This document shows positions 1-7,900 of a DNA stretch of 64,000 nt, piece by piece. Each line of letters begins with the position of its first letter. Within the stretch, counting starts at the first letter, position 1. Made by a program: the position numbers and the translations under genes. Below the pieces are notes generated by a model. It was given only the letters and a program-made list of their open reading frames with translations, had not been told where the DNA came from and did no database searches. Source of the DNA: Terrimonas sp937888905 (GTDB lineage: Bacteria; Bacteroidota; Bacteroidia; Chitinophagales; Chitinophagaceae); contig CALATA010000004.1 in assembly GCA_937888905.1 (NCBI GenBank), positions 310,001 to 374,000 of the forward strand. Direction: 5' to 3'.

Positions 1-1408
1 TACCGCTTTTATCATTCAGTTGCAGTTCGTCTCCCGATGCATGTGAACTGACATAATAATATCCGCTTGATAGTGCTGCACCTGTAACATTATCGAGTAT
101 GCTTGTAGCGGCGAAGCGTATTTTTTCAATTGTTTCACCGATTGCGGCAATCCCTTCTTCGATCATGCTTCCGGGAGCAGAAGCATTGATGCCTTTGTTG
201 CGTGCCAGCATATCGCAAGGCGAGGAGTAATCATTCACGTTGTTGTCGGGATGCGGCAATGGCAAGGGGACCGGCACTTTTACGCGCTCTTCTCTGGACA
301 ATTGCTCGTAGGCAGCCCGCAGGTACCAGGTGGGATGATGATAACATAATTGCGATCCTGCAAGGTTGAACCCTGCCGCACCTGTTAAAGCCGGAACCAG
401 CGCAAGTGCGTCGGTGAAACTGCGTTCAGGCGCACGGAAACGCATTGTTTTGATGTCTTCATAAAAAATGCGGGTGCCTGCCCGGCGATAGCCCAATGTG
501 TAAGGGGCAATGGTGGTAACGGGATCGCTGGAGAAATCAAATCGCTGCAGCCTGTCGCCCGGAAAGAGCTGATTCATGGCCGTTACAAATTCCTGCGTGC
601 CCGGGTGCGGCGAGGCGTAAACATACACACCCTGCACAGGTACATTTTTATTCCGCAGGTACATGGCAAACAACTGCGCATGAGCGGCGCCGAGACTGTG
701 CCCGGTAACCCAGATCTTTTTAGTGCGGCCATTCTCTGCAACGATCCTGTTCATCAGTTGGCCTTTGAAATTCTGGTAGCTCAGCGAGTGCCAGAAACCT
801 GCATGTACTTTTCCTATTATATCGGGGTCGGTGTGCTGGCGTGCATCAAAGTCTGTCAGCAACCACTCGGCCCAGTCAAACATGAAGGAGCTGACGAAGT
901 TTTCTTTTTTGTTGGACGCGACACGATCAGTGCCACGAAACACAACGAAGATGGCGTCGTCGGTAGAAACGATCATGGCTTCCGGATCGTAGCCACCGGC
1001 AAAAGATTCCTGGAAGAAAAAGTACTTAGGATTGTTGAACAACCGCGAGGTATACAATTTATATTCCTGCTCAAATGTGCTGCGGCTGTTGTGTAAGCGT
1101 GTGATGTATTCGGGCGATGCATCACCGGCAACCGTGGCCAGGTATTGCGGATAGATCAGCGTCGTGAGATAACAAAGCAGGTAAGCATTGATATCATTAC
1201 GACCCGTAGCTGTCATGTTGAAATAACGTCCGAAAGCATTGCCGGGAGTATTGACGACCGTGGCCAGCCGCGCCATACCGGGTGTGATACGTACGGGCGT
1301 CACGATGTCCTTGCTCGGCAGCGAAAGCTGCGCTTGAGAGGTGGTGCTGCCCAGCAATGTCGCAAGGACAAAGAAATAACACCACCTCTTTTTTAGGAAG
1401 TAATACAT
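1..1408 (-). CDS. class 3 lipase family protein, secreted (C-terminus beyond window)
   Basis: The frame runs from an ATG at 1408 to the left edge without a stop, so at least 469 residues are present and the C-terminus is missing. A signal peptide ends near TSQAQ (residues 1-27). The lipase_3 hydrolase core shows the nucleophile elbow GHSLGAA with Ser at about residue 238. A following SSDPV segment could supply the acidic residue, and a later HHPTWYL segment could supply the catalytic His, as in class 3 (triacylglycerol) lipases. This implies an exported serine esterase or lipase; the natural substrate is not visible. It lies upstream of no obvious partner, and a heptamer repeat follows its 5' end. 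The family call is secure; substrate and exact location (periplasm or outer surface) are inferred. Confidence 0.85.
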   Translation of the reverse strand, partial: MYYFLKKRWCYFFVLATLLGSTTSQAQLSLPSKDIVTPVRITPGMARLATVVNTPGNAFGRYFNMTATGRNDINAYLLCYLTTLIYPQYLATVAGDASPEYITRLHNSRSTFEQEYKLYTSRLFNNPKYFFFQESFAGGYDPEAMIVSTDDAIFVVFRGTDRVASNKKENFVSSFMFDWAEWLLTDFDARQHTDPDIIGKVHAGFWHSLSYQNFKGQLMNRIVAENGRTKKIWVTGHSLGAAHAQLFAMYLRNKNVPVQGVYVYASPHPGTQEFVTAMNQLFPGDRLQRFDFSSDPVTTIAPYTLGYRRAGTRIFYEDIKTMRFRAPERSFTDALALVPALTGAAGFNLAGSQLCYHHPTWYLRAAYEQLSREERVKVPVPLPLPHPDNNVNDYSSPCDMLARNKGINASAPGSMIEEGIAAIGETIEKIRFAATSILDNVTGAALSSGYYYVSSHASGDELQLNDKSG

Positions 1409-1514
1409 GGTAAAATGGTTAAATGGTTATGAAAAAAATTACTGGTTACTTATTGACGACCTCCCCCTTCGAGAAGCCGAAGTATCGGTCTCCGACAATG
1501 GACTATGGCTGTTT

Positions 1515-1548
1515 ATTGACGATTGACGATTCACAATTGACCATTCAC
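1515..1548. repeat. heptamer tract (ATTGACG/ATTCACC type)
   Basis: Five 7-nt units in register (ATTGACG, ATTGACG, ATTCACA, ATTGACC, ATTCAC) lie between two minus-strand genes. This is the reverse-complement orientation of the GTGAATR/GTCAATR tracts elsewhere in the window. Just upstream a CCTTCGAGAAG-type hairpin sequence (about 1465-1485) resembles the hairpin module of the other copies. Confidence 0.75.
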
Positions 1549-1556
1549 ATGGTGCA

Positions 1557-2789
1557 TCATCGCATCAGGCACGCAATGGAAGCAACCGGCGTGAATGTGC
1601 GGAATGTCCAGTTCTGGTCGAAGGAAAAGCGCATGCCGTAATTGATGATTACGTTGCGACTTATTCTCCAATCTCCGCCGATGGTCAGTGTAGTGGGCAA
1701 GACCGGGCTCCAGTTGACGGATGATCCCACGACTTCCGTATTGGGATCGGGAGAGAATACTTTATTCAGTGCAGCACCCGCAGTGGACGTACTCTTTTTT
1801 TCGTAAAAAATTTCGGCGAAGAAATTATAAATAGGACCACCGTAGCGGAAGTTGACACCCGCTGTATACAGCATCGTGCTTGCCACGGCCTGTTGTTCCG
1901 TTTCTTCAAACGTATCGAGATCGCGCAGCAGGAAATTCAGTTGTTCTTCGTAAAAGGTGGTTCTCACCAACCCGGTCACCAGCATTTTTTTACCAATACC
2001 AAAGCCGCCATTGAGCCAGGCGCCCCAGCCGGTATTGCGGTTGAGCCGGATTTTTCCCAACGAACCTGCGCTGTCTGTCTGATAAGTATAGACCTTGCCA
2101 AATGCTATGTCCAGCGAAGCGGCGTTCCAGTTTTCCGCTGCATAAATAGCTGCCCGGGTGTTGATTTCGGCCTGTCTTCTGGAGCGCAGGGAAAGCAATT
2201 GTTCCTCCACGCTGTTGATCTGGCTGCGAAGCCCGGGGCGTTGCAATACCTGTGAAGTGGTATCGAGCTGGACCATCAGTTCTTTCAACTGTGCTTCGAG
2301 AGCGGCCTTTTCTTCTGTGAACTGAACATGGAGATCTTCATACAACGAGCGCGCCATCAGCGGATCTTTTTCGCGGTAAACGCCCATCTTGATTGCGAAA
2401 CCGATGCGGCGGTCATTGAATTCATCCTGTACGGAACCTACGGATACATCGAGCGAGGCAAGGCGCCGCATAAAAGGAGACGCCTGCTGGTAACGCGACA
2501 GGTCTTTTCTGTTGTAGAAAATTTCCCAGAGGGGCTGCGATTGGATGGCGAGATTGGGATTGAGCTTCCAGGATTTGAACGACCAGTCTACCTTGAAATC
2601 TTTGATATCGGATGTACGGTTGACCAATGAAGGTGTAACGCCCATCAGATCAAATACGGGAGAAGCGGGAATTGCCAGCTCTTTGGGACTTAACTTACCC
2701 GCCGTTTGCTCCTGCGTTTGTTCCTGCGCAAAGCAGGAGAGGCCCGACAAAAGGGTGATTGAAAATGTGATACAACGAAGACGTGACAT
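1557..2789 (-). CDS. exported protein of unknown function, probable outer-membrane beta-barrel
   Basis: I do not recognise the family. The 410-residue product has a signal peptide (residues 1-21, ending SCFAQ). A charged heptad-like stretch at roughly residues 155-210 (repeated E, L, Q and R) is likely a coiled coil. The C-terminal 180 residues alternate polar and hydrophobic residues with many aromatic and Gly positions (for example GWGAWLNGGFGIG and NVIINYGMRFSF), a pattern typical of beta-barrel strands. An outer-membrane location is inferred from this. It follows the two-component genes on the same strand, about 70 bp downstream of the response regulator stop, so it could be co-transcribed with them, but nothing else links its job to them. 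Confidence 0.6.
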   Translation of the reverse strand: MSRLRCITFSITLLSGLSCFAQEQTQEQTAGKLSPKELAIPASPVFDLMGVTPSLVNRTSDIKDFKVDWSFKSWKLNPNLAIQSQPLWEIFYNRKDLSRYQQASPFMRRLASLDVSVGSVQDEFNDRRIGFAIKMGVYREKDPLMARSLYEDLHVQFTEEKAALEAQLKELMVQLDTTSQVLQRPGLRSQINSVEEQLLSLRSRRQAEINTRAAIYAAENWNAASLDIAFGKVYTYQTDSAGSLGKIRLNRNTGWGAWLNGGFGIGKKMLVTGLVRTTFYEEQLNFLLRDLDTFEETEQQAVASTMLYTAGVNFRYGGPIYNFFAEIFYEKKSTSTAGAALNKVFSPDPNTEVVGSSVNWSPVLPTTLTIGGDWRISRNVIINYGMRFSFDQNWTFRTFTPVASIACLMR

Positions 2790-2858
2790 ACAGGTAATTT
2801 TCCGCCAAATTAGGGGAGCCGCCTGCCGGTAACAATCGCCAGATGTGGTTAAGACTTA

Positions 2859-3506
2859 TCAGGAAATGATCTTCTTGCGAAAGGCGATGGAGAGCGCTTC
2901 GCCGAGGCTGTTCACTTGTAGTTTCTGGTATATTTTGCGGATATGTGAGTGTACTGTTTCGTAGGCAATATCCAGGGATGCGGCCACCATTTTGTAACTC
3001 TGTCCGTTGCTGAGCTGTAAAAGAATTTCTTTCTCGCGCGGTGTTAGATTGTATTCGTTTTCTACCGGCTGATGTTTATGAAAATGATCGATCACTTTGC
3101 GCGCAATACCCGGTGTCATAGGGCTGCCACCAGCCATGGCTTCTTCGATGGCGCTCAGCATTTTCAACGGTGAGGCATCTTTGGTAAGATAGCCCTGCGC
3201 GCCCGCCTGCAGGCTTTGAAAAATGCGTTCCTCATCGTCAAAGATCGTTTGCATGATCACCACTACGGAGGGCAATATTTCACGGATACGCTTCACCGCT
3301 TCGATGCCGTTGATACCCGGCATATCGATATCCATCAACACAACATCCGGCAGGCATTGTGCAAGTTTATCTTCCAGCCCGCTGGCATCGGCATAAACAC
3401 CCGATACTTCAATACCGGGAGATCCATCGAGCAGCAGATGGAGGCTGTTGCGAAACCGGTCGCTGTCATCAAATATGGCCACTTTAATCATGGTACGCCT
3501 GTTCAT
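2859..3506 (-). CDS. NarL/FixJ-family response regulator
   Basis: A two-domain transcription factor. The N-terminal receiver domain (about residues 6-125) has the acidic pocket (IFDDSD) and the phosphoacceptor Asp59 in VLMDIDMPG. The C-terminal LuxR-type helix-turn-helix (about 150-212) starts with LTPREKEIL and holds the recognition helix in ETVHSHIRKIYQKL. It should bind DNA when phosphorylated by its partner kinase, encoded 53 bp upstream on the same strand (3560-4912). Start: the ATG at 3506 gives MNRRTMIKV; the second Met (residue 6, 3491) gives the family-typical MIKVAIFDD and is equally possible. The signal and target genes cannot be read from the sequence. Confidence 0.92.
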   Translation of the reverse strand: MNRRTMIKVAIFDDSDRFRNSLHLLLDGSPGIEVSGVYADASGLEDKLAQCLPDVVLMDIDMPGINGIEAVKRIREILPSVVVIMQTIFDDEERIFQSLQAGAQGYLTKDASPLKMLSAIEEAMAGGSPMTPGIARKVIDHFHKHQPVENEYNLTPREKEILLQLSNGQSYKMVAASLDIAYETVHSHIRKIYQKLQVNSLGEALSIAFRKKIIS

Positions 3507-3559
3507 TTACAAACATAAAAATACACGAGTGCGGGCGGGAAGCCTATCACCAAATATGG

Positions 3560-4912
3560 TTAGGATGCAACCTGCATCGGGAGCTCGAACCTGACTTGCG
3601 TGCCTCCCTGCGTCACCGGAAACAGGTCCAGGCGGCCTCCAACGCCTTTGGCCCGCTGCTGCATATTGCGCAAACCGTTGCCATCCGAGCGCTCCGCAGT
3701 GGGGGGCAAACCGGCCCCATCGTCGGTTACGGAAATGATTAATTGTGGTTCCGCGCAGTCAATGGATACGATAATACTTTGCGGTGATGCGTGCTTGATG
3801 GCGTTGTTGATTGCTTCCTTCAGTACCAGGAAAATATTCTTGCGTGCGCCGAGCGAAAGTTCGGGCATGGCTGCAACCGGCAGCCTGAACTCCAGGTGAA
3901 TTTCTTTTTCCGCACAAAGTGGTTCCGCATATTGCCGCAGCCGGTCTATCAATTGTTCGAAAGTGAAATGGGCGGGTTGAATAAACCAGATCGTGTCTTT
4001 CATTTCCGATAAAATATCTGAAGCGGTATTACTGATGATATTCAACACTTGTGCGGCCGATGCGGGTTGTTTTTCCATCCGCTGACGCGCCACCTGGCTA
4101 TACATGGCAATACTGCTGAGGCCGGCACCGATATTGTCGTGAAGATCGGAAGAGAGTTTTGTCTGCATCGTACTGAGACTGGTGCGCAACATTTCGGTTT
4201 GCTGCAACTGATGAATCAACCTGTCTTGTGTATCGATGATCTGTTGTTGCGTGCGCTTGTTTTTTATCACCAATCCCGTATTGAGCAATAACAATTCAAG
4301 TAATATCGCCACTTCAAAAGCAACGTATACCAGGATGGTACGTTGCCCGGGATCTTCTGCGATCAGGGTGAAAATATGACCGGAAATGCCCCCGATGGCA
4401 ATGCAAACGCCACCAATCACCAGGAGATTATTCAACAGGTTCCGTTGCACAAGCAGTTTGTAAAGGAGGGGGGCCGCAGACAGTGCCAGCGATACCGATG
4501 CGATCATGTAAATGATAGAAGAAGTGGTATAGCTGAATGAAAACGGGATGCAGATGCATTTTGCGATGATAAATGCGGCGAAAAAGATTTCTACCATTCG
4601 TGCATTTTTGTAGAGTGCAGGCTGCGTTGCTTTTAATTCAAGAAAATAATAACCGAAACGGATATACATCCAGCAGGCAAAGATGATCAGCGGCTGATCG
4701 AGGTATTCGTCCAGCATTGGAGGAATGGGGGCCGGAAAAAAATGCAATACACTGTCAAGCCTCGTAATGAGAAATAAGAGCGTGCTGCACATATAAACAA
4801 TGTAATACAGGTAGTCTTTACGCCGGAAAACAAACCATTGTACCAGCATGAAGGTGGCCTGGAATAGCATGGTTCCGATCAGTAGGATGTGAATCCAGTG
4901 AAGGAGCGGCAT
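3560..4912 (-). CDS. membrane sensor histidine kinase, HisKA_3 type
   Basis: The N-terminal half (residues 1-215) contains about seven hydrophobic segments without a large periplasmic loop, resembling 7TMR-DISM-type membrane sensors. A short coiled linker follows. The dimerisation/phosphoacceptor box is DLHDNIGAGLSS with His258, the NarL-family HisKA_3 form. The HATPase domain shows the N box (EAINNAIKHA), G1 (DDGAGLP) and G2 (GNGLRNMQQRA). It should autophosphorylate and pass phosphate to Asp59 of the adjacent response regulator. The two genes are 53 bp apart and probably one operon. Length (450 residues) fits the group. The signal sensed is unknown. Confidence 0.9.
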   Translation of the reverse strand: MPLLHWIHILLIGTMLFQATFMLVQWFVFRRKDYLYYIVYMCSTLLFLITRLDSVLHFFPAPIPPMLDEYLDQPLIIFACWMYIRFGYYFLELKATQPALYKNARMVEIFFAAFIIAKCICIPFSFSYTTSSIIYMIASVSLALSAAPLLYKLLVQRNLLNNLLVIGGVCIAIGGISGHIFTLIAEDPGQRTILVYVAFEVAILLELLLLNTGLVIKNKRTQQQIIDTQDRLIHQLQQTEMLRTSLSTMQTKLSSDLHDNIGAGLSSIAMYSQVARQRMEKQPASAAQVLNIISNTASDILSEMKDTIWFIQPAHFTFEQLIDRLRQYAEPLCAEKEIHLEFRLPVAAMPELSLGARKNIFLVLKEAINNAIKHASPQSIIVSIDCAEPQLIISVTDDGAGLPPTAERSDGNGLRNMQQRAKGVGGRLDLFPVTQGGTQVRFELPMQVAS

Positions 4913-4950
4913 GTGAACGGGTTTATGTTAATGGTGGCCGAATATATTGA

Positions 4951-4979
4951 AAAATCCCCGCACAACTGGCGGGGATTTT
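4951..4979 (-). terminator. terminator after the giant T9SS gene
   Basis: Arms AAAATCCCCGC and GCGGGGATTTT enclose a 7-nt loop directly after the stop at 4983. The A/T-rich arm ends let it work in either direction; on the minus strand it ends the 1908-codon gene before the kinase gene begins. Confidence 0.85.
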
Positions 4980-4982
4980 CGC

Positions 4983-7900
4983 TTATCGGATCAGGGTTAC
5001 TGTTCCCTTTCGTTCGATGACGCCGCAATTGGTAACGGCTTTTATAAAGTAAACATACACACCGGCCGGTTGATCCACTCCCTGGAATTTTCCATTCCAG
5101 CAGGCGTAGGGATCGCGCGAAGAGAAGATCCGTTGTCCACCGCGGTTGTAAATACTGAAATCGATTTTTTCAATCACCCCCCAATACGAAATACCATAGC
5201 AGTCATTACGCCCGTCACCGTTTGGCGTGAAGGCATTAGCCATGAGATTGTCGCCGTGACGGGTATCGGTGATTTCAACCGTGATGCTGTCGCGGTTCAC
5301 GCAGCCATTGGCATCCGTACCGGTTACATAGTATTTCGTTTCTGTTGTGGGACGGGCAAGCGGGTTGTAAATCGTGGTGCTGCTCAGTCCTGCCGGCGGA
5401 GTCCAGTTGTAACGTACGGCACCGGATACGGTCAATTGGGTACTGCCGAAGTTGCAATCCAGGTCGTTTGATTTAGTGACATGCAGTGTTGGCAACGGAT
5501 GTACCACAAATGTTACTGCCTGGCTTGGCAAAACAGTGCCGGGCGCGGTGATTACGCAACGGATATAAGCACTGGTAAGGGCGGTCATGGTAAGCTGCGA
5601 GGTGGTAGCTCCGGGGATGTCCGTCCAGGTACTGCTGTTGCCGCTCTGCTGCCATTGGTATTGCAAGGTCACCAACGGACTTTGTGCTTCTGCAATGATC
5701 GTAAAGCGCGCCTGTTCATCTGTACACAAGGCGAGCGGAGCAGGTTGCTGACGAATGTTGACGACAGCGCCGGTGATGGTGAACGTACCATTCACAAAAA
5801 TAAAGTTGTAGTTGGCCGCCGCGCCGCCGCTGAAGGTAATCGGGTATTGTCCCGGCATGCCGGTGAGAGTGGCAGTGGTGCCGATAACCGGCGGCGTGAT
5901 GACGGATTGATTTTCTCCGTAAACAAAACCACTGTAACTGAATGTGAGCGGAGGATTGTTCTCGCCGTAAGGCCGTGTTTTGTCATCCGCGGTTATCAAC
6001 AGATCTTTCGGTGTTACCACTAATGTAAAGATTACCGGCGAGGCACCGAGGTAAATATTGTCACCGGCCTGATCTGCCGCAATGAGTGTGGTGCCAACAC
6101 CATGAATGGTGATCTGACCTGTTGCATCAATCGACGCCACCCCGTTATTACTGCTGCTGTAGGTTACCGGTAAACCGGAAGTTGCGGTAGCGCTGCCATC
6201 TTGTACCGGATCCCCATAGGTAACTGTTACCGTGCTATTGCTGGTTTGTGTGTTAAAGGAAATGGTTTGTGGCCGTTTGTTGACGGTCAGCAATGCCGCG
6301 TTGCTGGTTGCATTTGGCAGACAGATGCCTGTTACAATACAACGATAGAGATAACCACTGATATGCGGTACATTGGTCAGGGTGAGTGTGGGTGACTGGC
6401 TGCCGCTGTAAAGGACTCCATCGGTAACAGGAGTGAAACCCGTGCCGTCGTTTACTTCCCATTGATACGTAAGCGGACCTGTACCGGAAGCCGTTACCGA
6501 GAAGCTGGTATTATCCTGGATAAAAATAACCGAAGGTTGCGGCTGCAGTGTAACTGCCGGAGCGGTATTCACGATCAGATTCAATACAGTCGTGCTGTCA
6601 CAACCCGTGATCATTGAGGGCATCGTGAATGTGGCTACATTGTTGCCGCCCGCTGTGATGGTTTGTCCGTTCCAGGTATAAGGCAATGCATCCGCGCAAA
6701 TGGTGATCGTTTCTGTTTCGTTGAGCAATGGATTCACGATCAGGTTCAGCAATGTAGTACTATCGCAACCGGTAAGGAGCGAAGGGGTAGTAAATGTCGC
6801 AATGTTATTGCCACCGGCTGTGATGGTTTGTCCGTTCCAGGTATAAGGCAATGCATCCGCGCAAATGGTGATCGTTTGTGTTTGATTGATCAGGGGATTA
6901 ACGATGAGGTTTAAAACCGTTGTGCTATCGCAACCCGTGATCAAAGAAGGCGTAATAAATGTAGCGATGCCATTTCCGCCGGTGGTGATGGTTTGTCCGT
7001 TCCAGGTATAAGGCAATGCGTCCGCGCAAATCGTGATCGTTTCTGTTTGATTGATTAGTGGATTAACGATAAGGTTGAGTGTAGTGGTACTGTCACAGCC
7101 GGTGATCAGCGATGGTGTAGCAAATGAGGCCACACCGTTTCCGCCTGCTGAGATACTTTGTCCGTTCCAGGTATAAGGCAATGCGTCTGCGCAGATCGTG
7201 ATCGTTTCTGTTTGATTGATCAACGGGTTTACGATCAGGTTGAGTGTAGTGGTACTGTCGCAACCGGTAAGGGTCGATGGCGTAACAAATGTGGCTACGT
7301 TATTACCACCTGTGGTGATGGATTGTCCGTTCCAGGTATAAGGCAATGCATCACCACAGATGGTGAAGGTTTCTGTTACGGCCGGTGCGGGATTGACGGT
7401 AAGGTTAAGGGTAGTGGTACTGTCGCAACCATTTTCAATGGAAGGTATGATAAAAGTAACCACCGCATTTCCTCCTGCGGTGATGGTTTGACCGTTCCAG
7501 GTGTATGGCAATGCATCCGCACAGATCGTGATATTTTGAATAATTGATTTAACCGGATTGACAATCAGGTTCAGCGTGATGGTGCTATCGCAACCGCTGA
7601 TCACAGAAGTGGTAACAAAAGTCGCTACCCCGGTTCCACCGGCGGTAAGCGTTTGTGCATTCCAGGTATAGGGTAACTGGTCGGAACAAAGGGTGATGGT
7701 TTCGGTGACGTTGATGGCTGCGGTTACGATCAGGTTGAGTGTGGTAGTACTATCGCAACCGGTAACAAGCGATGCAGTGGTGAATGTTGCTACGTTATTG
7801 CCGGGTGCCGTTATGGTCTGTCCGTTCCACGTGTAGGGCATGCTGCTGGCGCAGGTGGTAATTGTTTGCGTCTGAGAGATCAGCGGATTGACAACAAGGT

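Noticed and set aside
5481..6023. Long plus-strand frames inside the giant T9SS gene
   Set aside because: Opposite-strand shadows of a repetitive, low-stop coding sequence; no domains.
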